Origin: Verrucomicrobiaceae bacterium
GTDB lineage: Bacteria > Verrucomicrobiota > Verrucomicrobiia > Verrucomicrobiales > Verrucomicrobiaceae
Reading direction: 5' to 3'
Length of the DNA stretch: 64,000 nt
NCBI GenBank assembly: GCA_024232965.1
Contig: JACKQF010000005.1
Location: forward strand, 372,001-436,000
In this document: piece by piece, positions 50,201 through 58,263 of the stretch
Numbering within the stretch: position 1 is the first letter of the stretch
How the letters are laid out: each line of letters opens with the position of its first letter
Translations under genes and position numbers: made by a program
Notes under the pieces: model-generated
The model's input: the letters and a program-made list of their open reading frames with translations, nothing else
What the model was told of the DNA's origin: nothing
Database searches by the model: none

Positions 50201-50976
50201 GCCTCACTCGTGCTCTCCGGCTGTTGGATGCGTTGAAAACCGTCAAATTTCCGCAGCTTAAGCTGGTGATGCAGCTCCGCCACCCGCGCCAACTCCGGCA
50301 TCTGTACCGCCTTCACGGGCGACATGAAGATCACGCCCGCATGAGGCTCATTGAACTCACTCCGCGCCTCCCGTCCCACTCGATACGGCACCTTCGCCAA
50401 GGCCGCGAGATCGCCCTCATAACTGCAATCCGCAAAAACCTTCGCCTGCACCTCCTCGGTAACGTCACCCCTCAAACTCATGAAACTAACCGACTGAATC
50501 AAAGCCCCCTCACGCTTCACCGATTGCGGCACGCGATGCGTGATCACACGGATGCCCTTTTCTTTCGCCACCAGTTCCGTGAAAATCTTCTCCGCTACCT
50601 TCGGCTCAAACTTCCCGTTCGTGTGCCCGCTCTTGCCCGGCAACGCATCGCGATACTGCCGCGAGTTCTCGCCATAGGTCGTGCGGTAGTGCTCAAAGAT
50701 CGCCTGGCGCACCTCATCATAAATCGGGGCCCGCTTGCCCTCCCACAACGTGTCCCACACACCCAGCCCATTGGAAAGAATCCCCCCGAGATGATCATTG
50801 TGATTCACCAGCACCACCGAGAGCCCCTCCCTCGCCGCCCGCACCGCCATCGCAATCCCGCCCGGCGTGGCCTCATAAATGCAGAGATCGGCCTGGATCG
50901 TTTCCGCCCGCAGCCCGAGTCCCGGAGCAAGGCAGATCAAGACAAAGAACAAGCATTTCAAAGCAGCGCAGCGCAT
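47209..50976 (-). CDS. Secreted FAD-dependent oxidoreductase, internally duplicated
   Basis: A 1255-residue protein with a signal peptide (MRCAALKCLFFVLICLAPGLGLRA) followed by two homologous FAD-dependent oxidoreductase domains (PF12831-like), about residues 26-640 and 655-1240. Shared blocks are the dinucleotide-binding turn (ATPGGIAMAVRAAREGLSV and GTPGGIACAVRAAREGLSV), SYEGDLAALAKVPYRVGRE and TYEGDLAALAKVPCRVGRE, and NLLVPVCLSSTHVAWGTIRLEP (in part) and its partner. Single-domain members are usually 500-650 residues, so this is a fusion by tandem duplication. The substrate is unknown; the convergent sulfatase hints at carbohydrate processing. Confidence 0.82.
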   Translation of the reverse strand: MRCAALKCLFFVLICLAPGLGLRAETIQADLCIYEATPGGIAMAVRAAREGLSVVLVNHNDHLGGILSNGLGVWDTLWEGKRAPIYDEVRQAIFEHYRTTYGENSRQYRDALPGKSGHTNGKFEPKVAEKIFTELVAKEKGIRVITHRVPQSVKREGALIQSVSFMSLRGDVTEEVQAKVFADCSYEGDLAALAKVPYRVGREARSEFNEPHAGVIFMSPVKAVQMPELARVAELHHQLKLRKFDGFQRIQQPESTSEADGNVQAFNYRTILSSDPANRLPVEKPKDYDPEKLQLLEHGSIVSPIPNSKRGWNRPQIVGLQTDYVEADWTGRQKIMDRFWDATLALLYFLQNDPSVEPERQKSWREFGLAKDEFTDNGHRPHEFYVREARRITGRYVFTQHDAMLAEGLERAPVHEDSIGVTEWYLDTHACTPRRIEGALEEGKMMLDVETFPGQVPYRAILPQGVDNLLVPVCLSSTHVAWGTIRLEPTWMNLCESAGHAAALVIQNKVTPAQLDRDLLLRKLASSHVMLSFFNDVDVAADDPRVAAAQYFATKGFFADYNARLDEPLTEGVRAAWGKGLAAIREDTLKPMELVKAVREAEVAGSTKLERTRGEALLSMWKALEKKTAARAPLKVVPVRSSTAAEVDGKAFDVVVVGGTPGGIACAVRAAREGLSVLLVQHNRHIGGMLTNALMQWDALYGGPRSPVFNEYAKKIEDYYSERYGEDSKEYSKARYTQSHYPMSRFEPSVAEHLFNQLVSAEKNITTLLAHYPSDVTREGALLKALTLRGYGTTKDINVSGGTFVDATYEGDLAALAKVPCRVGRENREEYGEPHAGKVFTNIESKLGPRDVLDGKLNLHTYAHVQGSIDPTSPHTADGAIQAYNHRFCVTNEPGNFRLPTQPPGYNREEYVNYNRKGMGAGSMNGKSSFNSAILPGENHAYPEATWPEREKITARHTNFALGLMYFLQNDESVPKAKREAFRRIGLPLDEFPDNDNLPYEMYVREARRIVGRYVFTEHDNRSALGQTRPPVQADSVAFTDWSMDSHDCTTDRRPGYDYDGKLILTEESRPAQIPYRCLLPRDIDNLLVPVCLSATHVAWGAVRLEPVWMQIGEAAGFAAALSKKHQTTPGKLDADLLVRTLVANQHFVTYFNELQNYADHPAMAAAQYFGTKGFFADYNARLDEPLPMAVSEVWELGFSALREGTLKPMSFVKEVGAAEAKGTGDAAGRSRGDILLEFWKILHSDVRSLGVKGR

Positions 50977-51154
50977 CCCCTATTAACGCCCGCGATCGCC
51001 CCTCTCTCTGTGGTATTATTGCCTGACCATTTGTGGAGTCAGAGATCGGTAGGCGGAAAAGCTTGCTTCTGGTCCGGCCAAAACACGCTCGCTCCAGAGA
51101 TTCGTGGTTGCTTTGTCTATCGCGCTACTCCTTTGTCGGCTTCCTTCGATGTCT

Positions 51155-53776
51155 TTACCTAGAAGATGCCCCTTTCTGTTGAACGGACGGCGACTTTTTC
51201 GTAACCGCCGCCGGATCCACGCACCGCAGGATCATCATTCTGATCTTGTCAGGGTTCGCGGGACCAGGAAGCAAAGCCGAGAACCACTGCCCCGATTTCA
51301 CCCCGATCGCTGGCTCCCGGTAGCTTCGCTGCGGAGACTTCCAGGACCAGTTGGGTGAAATATGCTCGCCCCTCGCGCGAACCTGCATGACTCCTTGCTC
51401 ACCATCTGCGGAAAAGTCAGCCTGATGCAAACGGCCTGTGTTTCCGCGGTTCGCGAGCGCAACGGTGAACGGATCAATCGGTTCGAGATTCACTCCTGCA
51501 CGGCCCCGAAATCTTGCCAGCAGGCCGTTCACCTCCTCTTCGTTCATGAAGCCCACAAATTCAGCGCCCAGCACTTCGGTCGTGGCGGCCCTTCTCGCTT
51601 CGATCAGATCGGCGACAGTGTTGGGCACTCTCTTGTAGTCGTAGAGACTGGTGAACCATTGATGCTCAGATCTCGGCCAGGTCAGCACCCACCCATCAAA
51701 CTGGATCGCGGGCCTGGAATTGACTGCCAACCATGGCGCTGGCGACTTGGAATGCGGCACCGCGGTCAAGATCGCCACAAGCGCTTCCGGGAACAGTCCC
51801 TGCGACAAGATGGGGATGACCAGCGCATGGTTTTGCCCCAGCGTTGCGGCGAACTTGGTCTGCAACAACTTGCGGGAAGCGTTCCTGTTTTTCTCCGCGA
51901 AGTTTTGATGGATGGCTTCGGCCGCAGAGTCATATTTCAAGCCGAGCATTGGCACCGAGAGAGTTCCCGCCACGTGAACCCCATCGGCGCCGAGGGTAGC
52001 CGTAACGTCAATACTCTCCCCGATGATCATGCGGCTCCACGATTTCGGGATTCCCGGTGTTACGTTTAGCTCAGGCCATCCGACCGCATTTTCCGGCGGC
52101 CCCACCAGATCGCGAGCCGCAGAGACCGGCAGTTTCATGATTCTCTCGGGAGCATTGTTTCCCATCACGTAAATCCAAGCTTGGACCGCCACTTCAGTAT
52201 CGGGTTGAGTAGTGGGAAGATCACGAACTGATGCCTGCAGCAACTCCTGATCCAAGGCCGAACGCACCGTCACGGGAATCCTCCGTGAGTCCGACTCAAT
52301 CTCTGCAATGGTTGTGCTCCCATCCTCGTTGGGCTGCGACTCTGGAAGAAACATCAAACGCCCAGGTGGCAGCCACTGGTCAGGCAAGATGGGAAGGCTC
52401 GCTTCGGCCTCGCCCTCGCGTCGAATCCGCACCTGGTTCCACCATCCGCCCAGCCGGTCATCGCCAGTGATCCGAATATCGATGGGCTTCGATGATGCCC
52501 CACATCGGTGCACGATCACCCGAGACTCTTCCGCTTTACCAATCCCAAAAGCCAGACTGGTCTGACTCTCTGGCATCTCGATTCGTGCGACCTCGGGTGT
52601 TATCGCCGAGACAGCGGGGACGGATGCCTCAGCCGCCGGATAACTCTTTGCTGCTGAGATAGACACCCTTTGTGGCTGACGAAGATACACAGCAACCCCG
52701 ACGCCGCTGGCGATCATGAGGCAAGCAGCCAAGATCACACGGCCTCGAAATCCGCTCCTTGCAGTGTTAGACTCGGCTTGCAACGGCGAATTCGTCGCAC
52801 GCTTCAATTGGCTGCACATTTCATCCGCTGTGGCGAAGCGCATTTCGGGCTGCTTCTCCAGGGCCTTCAGCACGATTTCATCAATGCGGATGTCCACCTG
52901 CACGCGCTTCGACGGCGGGGTGATCGTTTCGGCGGGGCGCTCGCCGGTGAGCATTTCGTAGAGCACCACCCCCAGGCTGTAGATGTCCGCACGGTGATCC
53001 GCAAGGCCGTCTGCCTGCTCCGGTGCAGCGTAGTCCGGGGTGCCATGGGGCAGTGACACAGACATTCGCTCCGCGGCTTCGCAGCTTGTCTGTTCAGAGG
53101 AGGGACAGACAAGAGTGTCTGTTTCACGATCGATGATCTTCGCGATGCCGAAATCGGCAATCTTCACCACCCCGCTTCTGTCGATGAGCAAGTTCTCCGG
53201 CTTGATGTCGCGGTGAACGATGCCGTGATCATGGGCACACTGCAGCGCCCCGCACACCGGCGGCACAATGCCGAGTGCTTCTTTGGGCGTCAGGCGTTTC
53301 GTTTGGAGAAGTTGGCGGAGATTTACGCCATCCACGAACTCCATGAGCAGGAAGTAGATGGGAGCCACCGACTGGAGTGTCTGCGCCACACCGAAATCAT
53401 ACACGCCGACAATGTTCGGGTGATTCAGAGCAGCGAGTGCTTGGGCTTCTTTTTCAAACCTTGCCGCGAACTGCGGATCATCCGCGCGTTCGGGCGCGAG
53501 CAATTTCAACGCCACAAGGCGGTTCAAGGACTTCTGTCGCGCCTTGTAAACCACTCCCATACCACCGCGGCCAAGACATTCGAGGATTTCCAGATGCGGA
53601 AAGTGCGAGGCGAGTTCATCAGGGCTCAGCGACGGCATTGGCGTCACGGATTCGCCGGCTTGTGTGGGCTCGATGATCTGCGCCATGAGGCAGCGCGGGC
53701 AATGGGGCTCCGGCACATCATCAGGCAGGACGGAGCCGCAGTGGGGACATGGGCGATTGAGAGAGGGAGGGTTCAT
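51155..53776 (-). CDS. Membrane Ser/Thr protein kinase with zinc ribbon and extracytoplasmic domain
   Basis: An 873-residue Hanks-type kinase. Cys10, Cys13, Cys26 and Cys29 form an N-terminal zinc ribbon. The kinase domain has CLGRGGMGVVYKA, VALKLL, the HRD motif IVHRDIKPENLL, DFG (IADFGIAK) and GTPDYAAPEQ. Between DFG and GTP the activation loop carries a Cys-rich in-frame insertion encoded by inverted repeats at 53054-53122. A transmembrane helix (RVILAACLMIASGVGVAVYL) separates an extracytoplasmic region of about 500 residues with no recognised fold. It lies 151 bases downstream of an ECF sigma factor gene on the same strand, its probable regulatory partner. Confidence 0.88.
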   Translation of the reverse strand: MNPPSLNRPCPHCGSVLPDDVPEPHCPRCLMAQIIEPTQAGESVTPMPSLSPDELASHFPHLEILECLGRGGMGVVYKARQKSLNRLVALKLLAPERADDPQFAARFEKEAQALAALNHPNIVGVYDFGVAQTLQSVAPIYFLLMEFVDGVNLRQLLQTKRLTPKEALGIVPPVCGALQCAHDHGIVHRDIKPENLLIDRSGVVKIADFGIAKIIDRETDTLVCPSSEQTSCEAAERMSVSLPHGTPDYAAPEQADGLADHRADIYSLGVVLYEMLTGERPAETITPPSKRVQVDIRIDEIVLKALEKQPEMRFATADEMCSQLKRATNSPLQAESNTARSGFRGRVILAACLMIASGVGVAVYLRQPQRVSISAAKSYPAAEASVPAVSAITPEVARIEMPESQTSLAFGIGKAEESRVIVHRCGASSKPIDIRITGDDRLGGWWNQVRIRREGEAEASLPILPDQWLPPGRLMFLPESQPNEDGSTTIAEIESDSRRIPVTVRSALDQELLQASVRDLPTTQPDTEVAVQAWIYVMGNNAPERIMKLPVSAARDLVGPPENAVGWPELNVTPGIPKSWSRMIIGESIDVTATLGADGVHVAGTLSVPMLGLKYDSAAEAIHQNFAEKNRNASRKLLQTKFAATLGQNHALVIPILSQGLFPEALVAILTAVPHSKSPAPWLAVNSRPAIQFDGWVLTWPRSEHQWFTSLYDYKRVPNTVADLIEARRAATTEVLGAEFVGFMNEEEVNGLLARFRGRAGVNLEPIDPFTVALANRGNTGRLHQADFSADGEQGVMQVRARGEHISPNWSWKSPQRSYREPAIGVKSGQWFSALLPGPANPDKIRMMILRCVDPAAVTKKSPSVQQKGASSR
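53054..53122. repeat. Palindromic repeat inserted in frame in the kinase activation loop
   Basis: ACAGACA (53105-53111) pairs with TGTCTGT (53116-53122), and CTTGTCTGT (53085-53093) pairs with ACAGACAAG (53105-53113), so two alternative hairpins share an arm. Related ACAGAC/TGTCT words recur at 53056-53065. The unit resembles short dispersed repeats of verrucomicrobial genomes, from memory. It is translated as an extra Cys/Ser/Glu-rich stretch between DFG and GTP of the kinase. Confidence 0.6.
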
Positions 53777-53927
53777 ACCAACATCCTGACGTGGACCTAG
53801 TGAAGACCGAACAAACTATTCATACCTTGAGTCATTAATTTTTGCGATTTCGGGTCGGGCAGAATGTTGGAGTGAAATCATATTGGCTCGCTGCCATGCC
53901 ACAGCTGTTGGCGACGCCAGGCATCAC

Positions 53928-54656
53928 TCAACCCACCAGCGCAGCAAAAAGTGTCTCCATCTCGTCTTGCACAGCGGCTGGATCATCCAGGGTTCCTGCG
54001 ACCTCCGACTTCACGCACTGCCGGAGCCGTTTTTTCAGTCGGCTCAACGCCATGCGAAAGGCGTCGAAGCTCATGCCACAAGAGGCAGCGAGCGCCGTCT
54101 GATCACCATGGCTGGCGTGTCCATTTAAGATGCCGCTCACAGCATCAAAGAACTCGCCACGCCCTACTGCAAGGCACTCTGCCCGCAACGCCTCCATGCC
54201 CCGTGTAATCACCGTCACGGCCCACTGGCGATCAAAGGCCGCATCAGGCGGAAGCATCCGTTCATCCGGCACAACGATGACTTCGGTGTCATCCATTGAC
54301 ACAGGCACCTTGCCGCCACCACGTTTCTGTCGCCGCGCAGCTTCGTGTTGATGCGCAACGAAGTGCTTCACCGCCCCCAGCAAATACGAGCGAAAACGGC
54401 CCTTCCCGGGCTCTGCCGTTCGAATCGCACCACCCCCCAGCATCCCCGCAAAAAACGTATGACTCATTTCACGCGCTGCGTCTGCGTCGCGAAACACGCT
54501 GCAAAGGTAAGCCACAACCGGCTCATAATACGCATCACACAAATCGGCAAGTGCCCTGCGCCCCTCCTCAGAATCAACCTTTGCCAGACCCACCTGAGTC
54601 CAACGAGTGGTGTGGAAGGGAGATTTTCGCAGAGTTGGTGGTGGTGCAGGAGTCAT
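53928..54656 (-). CDS. ECF-type RNA polymerase sigma factor
   Basis: A 242-residue protein; the start at 54656 (MTPAPPPTLRK) is chosen because the upstream extension has no family similarity. The sigma region 2 segment shows LADLCDAYYEPVVAYLCSVFRDADAAREMSHTFF (residues about 36-70, quoted partly), and region 4 shows QTALAASCGMSFDAFRMALSRLKKRLRQ. A long insert separates the two. It is the long ECF type common in Planctomycetes and Verrucomicrobia that is linked to Ser/Thr kinases, and a kinase follows it here. No anti-sigma factor is adjacent. Confidence 0.8.
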   Translation of the reverse strand: MTPAPPPTLRKSPFHTTRWTQVGLAKVDSEEGRRALADLCDAYYEPVVAYLCSVFRDADAAREMSHTFFAGMLGGGAIRTAEPGKGRFRSYLLGAVKHFVAHQHEAARRQKRGGGKVPVSMDDTEVIVVPDERMLPPDAAFDRQWAVTVITRGMEALRAECLAVGRGEFFDAVSGILNGHASHGDQTALAASCGMSFDAFRMALSRLKKRLRQCVKSEVAGTLDDPAAVQDEMETLFAALVG

Positions 54657-54771
54657 GGTCACGAACGATGCCGTCACAGGTTCATGACGTGTTGGGGCAG
54701 AAACGTGACTCAGATTCGAAGTGCGGCCCTGACAGCCGTCCCGATCTTTCTCGGACAGTGCGTGTTGCACC

Positions 54772-56109
54772 TCAAAGTTTCGTGATCTTCATTTCCACCC
54801 GGCGATTCAGTGCGCGATTCGACTCCGTGTCATTCGGTGCCACCGGAAAGTCGGGACCGTGACCGATGGTGGTGATGCGTGATTCGCCAATACCCGCCTG
54901 CGTCAGGTAACCTTTGCACGAAAAGACGCGACGGAAGCTCAGGTCACGGTTCAAGGCCGCACCACCTTCGCTGGAAGTATGGCCTGAGAGCTCGATCTCG
55001 GCACCAGGGTTGTCCTTGAGGAACGCAGCGACGCGATCCAGTTCCGCCATGCCCTCAGCGCGTAGCTGCGCACTGTTCACATCAAACTGGATCTTGTTGA
55101 GTGTGATTTTATCGCCCTCACGCACCTGCTTTCCCGTGAACTCCACCGCCGCGGAACGCCGCAGTCTGAGCTCCACCGGCTCGCTCGATTCATCGCCCAC
55201 CACATCCACTGACACTTGAGCGGAGGAGTAGCCCGGCGCTCCCGCTTGCACCACGGCGAGGCCCGCAGGCACCTTTTGCAATTGGAACTGCCCTTCGCGA
55301 TCCGATTGCGTCTTCGCAAATCCCGCAACCTCCACGGTCGCCGATGCAATGGGATCTCCCGTCTCGTCATCCACCACGCGACCGGGCACATTGCCGCGAT
55401 AAAGGAAGTCCTTCACGTTCACCATCAGCTTGGCGAAATCAAAAGCAAAGCCGTCGCCTGCCCTGGTGTGCGGGTCATCGACGCGGATCTCCAGACTTTC
55501 GCCCTTCAGATTCTCCAGCATTTCCTGGCTCAGCTTCACATAGATGACCTTACCGATGGGACCCGTTTGATTCAGGGCGTTGAGCGTTCGTTCCATCTCT
55601 GGGAAACGTTTGCCATTCACGGTCACTTCGAACTGACTCTTGAAGGTCGGAGATTGGAAATCATCCACAAACAGGCACAAGACAGCGTCGCGCACCGTCA
55701 CGCCCGAAAGCGCCTTCAGCGGTATCTTGAGCGATTCAGCCTTCAGCGGTCGGGTGTCGGGGTTGAAGTCAAAGCTGTAGCCATCCTGTCCGGCAGGGAT
55801 GTTTTCACCGTTGTAGCTACTGCCCACCATGATGCGATCAGTCGCTGCCGCGTCGTCTTTCGCAGGATCAAAAGGAAACGGGTGCACGTCCGTGGAGCGT
55901 CCCGTGAAGGGATTGAAACCCTCCACAAATCCAAATCCCAGATTGTCGATATCGCCCAAACGAATCACGACCTCGGCCTCGCGAGTGTCTTTCAGTTCGA
56001 CAGTCTGCAGCTGCCAGTCCCCATCCGTATCCGTCGTCCTAGCCACAGCCCCATTGATTCCCCACCCGCCAAGGACCACCGCCCAAAGAAGTGCATGTGC
56101 GCGTTTCAT
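54772..56109 (-). CDS. OmpA-family outer membrane protein with carboxypeptidase-regulatory-like domain
   Basis: A 445-residue protein; start at 56109 gives a signal peptide (MKRAHALLWAVVLGGWGINGAVA), while the upstream frame extension does not. The N-terminal half (about residues 25-235) is a beta-rich domain not recognised. A carboxypeptidase-regulatory-like domain follows (PGRVVDDETGDPIASATVEVAG), then the C-terminal OmpA-like peptidoglycan-binding domain (IQFDVNSAQLRAEGMAELDRVA, in part; ELSGHTSSEG; NRALNRRVEMKI). It probably links the outer membrane to peptidoglycan. It is 115 bases upstream of the sigma factor on the same strand. Confidence 0.82.
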   Translation of the reverse strand: MKRAHALLWAVVLGGWGINGAVARTTDTDGDWQLQTVELKDTREAEVVIRLGDIDNLGFGFVEGFNPFTGRSTDVHPFPFDPAKDDAAATDRIMVGSSYNGENIPAGQDGYSFDFNPDTRPLKAESLKIPLKALSGVTVRDAVLCLFVDDFQSPTFKSQFEVTVNGKRFPEMERTLNALNQTGPIGKVIYVKLSQEMLENLKGESLEIRVDDPHTRAGDGFAFDFAKLMVNVKDFLYRGNVPGRVVDDETGDPIASATVEVAGFAKTQSDREGQFQLQKVPAGLAVVQAGAPGYSSAQVSVDVVGDESSEPVELRLRRSAAVEFTGKQVREGDKITLNKIQFDVNSAQLRAEGMAELDRVAAFLKDNPGAEIELSGHTSSEGGAALNRDLSFRRVFSCKGYLTQAGIGESRITTIGHGPDFPVAPNDTESNRALNRRVEMKITKL

Positions 56110-56210
56110 GGCTTCCACACTCCCTCCACTCCCCCTTCCGCGCAAATGCCGATTGGTGAAAAAAGCGTTGAGCAGAAGCCAATGCTTTTCATCCCCCAGC
56201 GACCTCAACT

Positions 56211-56678
56211 CTACGGCGCGGACCGTGGCGATGTATCTTGGAGCAACGGATTCCAAACCCTCTCAAACTTGAATCCTTCAAAGTCCTTCACGTTCGCCGT
56301 AGCGAAGTGGGTGACGCCGAAGGCACGGAGGCTCAGCGCGGTGCGGGTGTCGTAGATGCGGCGGCGGGCCATGCCAGGTGCCGCCACGCGCTGCCAGAGT
56401 TCAGTGTGAAGTTCACGGCTTTCGGGCGGAAATCCGATGATCTTCCAACAGGGGTGCTGCCGATAGGTTTGAATGACCTCTACCGCCTTCGGTGCGGTGA
56501 GCGGGTGATTCAGCACCGCAGGGTTGCGGAGCAGGAGATACAGCTCAGTAAGAACGAACTCACTCAATGCCACATCCTCTCGCAGTGAAATGGATTCGAT
56601 AAACCCACGCGCTGCCGCGTGCTCCGGCGCGGCTTCGCTGTAGCTGTACAGGAGGAGATTGGTGTCGATCGATAGCAT
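56211..56678 (-). CDS. PIN-domain toxin (VapC-like ribonuclease)
   Basis: A 155-residue PIN-domain protein; the start at 56678 (MLSIDTNLLLYSYSE) puts the first catalytic Asp at residue 5. Further acidic residues fit the PIN site: SEFVLTELYLLL (Glu), the YDTRTALSLRAFG region (Asp) and NVKDFEGF (Asp). Members cleave RNA, often initiator tRNA or rRNA loops. The upstream gene, 17 bases before it, encodes a ribbon-helix-helix-like antitoxin, so the pair forms a type II toxin-antitoxin module. Confidence 0.85.
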   Translation of the reverse strand: MLSIDTNLLLYSYSEAAPEHAAARGFIESISLREDVALSEFVLTELYLLLRNPAVLNHPLTAPKAVEVIQTYRQHPCWKIIGFPPESRELHTELWQRVAAPGMARRRIYDTRTALSLRAFGVTHFATANVKDFEGFKFERVWNPLLQDTSPRSAP

Positions 56679-56695
56679 GCCGGAGTCGAAGCGAT

Positions 56696-56950
56696 TCAGG
56701 CAAGACGCGGGTCGCTGTCGGCGAAAGCGGTATCGCGGAGTTGTTCGGCACTCAGTCCCTTCCAGCCGACGCGACTGGAGGTAGGTGGACGCCACGCTGT
56801 GGCGGACTTGTCCACCTGATCCGGATAAACTTGCAGTAGCAGTTCGGCTCCACGCCGGAAGGTCTCTGCAAGCGACCACTCTCGTCGTTTCGCGAAAGCT
56901 CTGATTTGCTCAAACAACTCCTCAGGGACTTGAATCTGCGTCTTGGTCAT
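56696..56950 (-). CDS. Ribbon-helix-helix antitoxin (VapB-like)
   Basis: An 84-residue protein with an N-terminal ribbon-helix-helix motif (KTQIQVPEELFEQIRAFAKRREWSLAETFRRGAELLL, residues about 3-39, quoted for its key strand IQV and helix 2 SLAETFRRG). The basic C-terminal tail is likely to wrap the toxin. It precedes the PIN toxin, the usual antitoxin-first order, and probably represses its own promoter in the 74-base gap before it. Confidence 0.82.
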   Translation of the reverse strand: MTKTQIQVPEELFEQIRAFAKRREWSLAETFRRGAELLLQVYPDQVDKSATAWRPPTSSRVGWKGLSAEQLRDTAFADSDPRLA

Positions 56951-57024
56951 GGTGGAGATCTTAGCGCTCCATCAAATTGATGTCAATTTGACTCTATCGT
57001 GCCTTGCTACAGCCAATATTGAAG

Positions 57025-58260
57025 CTACGGAATCGACGCAGCCTTACCGGACGGCGATTCATTCCCAGCCGCATCAAGGAAGCTCATTGAGTAGGTGTGG
57101 GCTTCCGCCGAATCGTCGATGAGACGGGTGCTACGTAAGCTTGCGGGTGCAGAATCGGCTGAGGTGGCCAGAAAGTCCGTGGGCTTCAATCCCAGGTCCT
57201 TCCACAACATTCCATCGCGATAAAGCCGCAGCGCTCGCACCCCGCCTGAGATCTCTGGAACCAAGCTCCAACTCAGGACCTTCTGACCTTTTTCATTCAC
57301 CGAGATCGTCAGCTCTGGAGCCTTCGTCGGACCGACGCTGGGACGCAAAGATCCCTTCTCAGAAAACTCATGCCAGAGCTTGGCGAAGGCGGCATTCGGC
57401 ATCCACGCAAACCCGGGCTCCTTCGCCGTAGCGTCATCATTTGCCGAACGAATCTCCAACGACGCGATGTCACCAAAGGTGCCCGGACGCACGTCTCCCG
57501 ATAGCACCACATCAAAGAAGGATAGACTCATCAAGCGCGAGTCATCGCAGCCATGCTCAGAGCGTGGATCAATCACCCGACAAACCTTGCCACCCTGTGA
57601 TCGCAGATCTTGAAACATGGTATTCATCGGAGCCCAAGAGACATGATGGCTTGAGGTAGGCACCGTTTCCCGCTTTCCCCAGACAAAGAGCAGCGGCAGT
57701 TCCCGTGCGACGGTGCTGAATCGAGCTCGAAAGGCCGCATCTCCAAACTGCTTGTGACATCCACCCCGAAACGATGCGGCCAACACCCGTCCAGGATGCC
57801 GAACGATCATCTGTGCGGACCAACTCGATCCGCCGGAGTGTCCCCACAACACCCACGGGACACTTTTCATCTCCGGCCGACCAGAGCGTTCCGCAAAGTC
57901 GGCCAAGGCCGTCATGAGTGCTCTTTCGGAGCCACTGTCGGGGTCATTCCACTCGTCACAGTTGCCCGCCACGTGATACATCGGCACCAAAAGTGCACAG
58001 TCATGCTTCCTCGCCAGAGCCCGCCAATGCCAGTCTTCCGTAATCGGTGGATGTTTGTCCGGTGCGGCATTTGTGCAGCCATGCTGATGAATGATCACTG
58101 CCTTCAAAGGACGCGTCGTATCCGCAATCCAACACGAAAACTCCGCGTGTTGAAAGCGATCCTTCTGCCCCGGCGGCACAATCAGATCCAGCAACAAACC
58201 GTCAGCGGCGGCGGACAGGCTGGTGGTAGCGAGCAGAAGTAACAGAAGCAATTTCATCAT
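57025..58260 (-). CDS. Secreted alpha/beta hydrolase
   Basis: A 411-residue protein with a signal peptide (MMKLLLLLLLATTSLSAAADG). The alpha/beta-hydrolase core has an oxyanion segment (VIIHQHGCTN), the nucleophile elbow GHSGGS and a late His in SEHGCDDSRLM. A C-terminal FnIII-like region follows (about residues 310-411: LTISVNEKGQKVLSWSLVP). It is the last gene of a minus-strand run, 3 bases after the sialidase-like gene, which suggests esterase activity on a carbohydrate substrate. Confidence 0.72.
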   Translation of the reverse strand: MMKLLLLLLLATTSLSAAADGLLLDLIVPPGQKDRFQHAEFSCWIADTTRPLKAVIIHQHGCTNAAPDKHPPITEDWHWRALARKHDCALLVPMYHVAGNCDEWNDPDSGSERALMTALADFAERSGRPEMKSVPWVLWGHSGGSSWSAQMIVRHPGRVLAASFRGGCHKQFGDAAFRARFSTVARELPLLFVWGKRETVPTSSHHVSWAPMNTMFQDLRSQGGKVCRVIDPRSEHGCDDSRLMSLSFFDVVLSGDVRPGTFGDIASLEIRSANDDATAKEPGFAWMPNAAFAKLWHEFSEKGSLRPSVGPTKAPELTISVNEKGQKVLSWSLVPEISGGVRALRLYRDGMLWKDLGLKPTDFLATSADSAPASLRSTRLIDDSAEAHTYSMSFLDAAGNESPSGKAASIP

Positions 58261-58263
58261 GGG

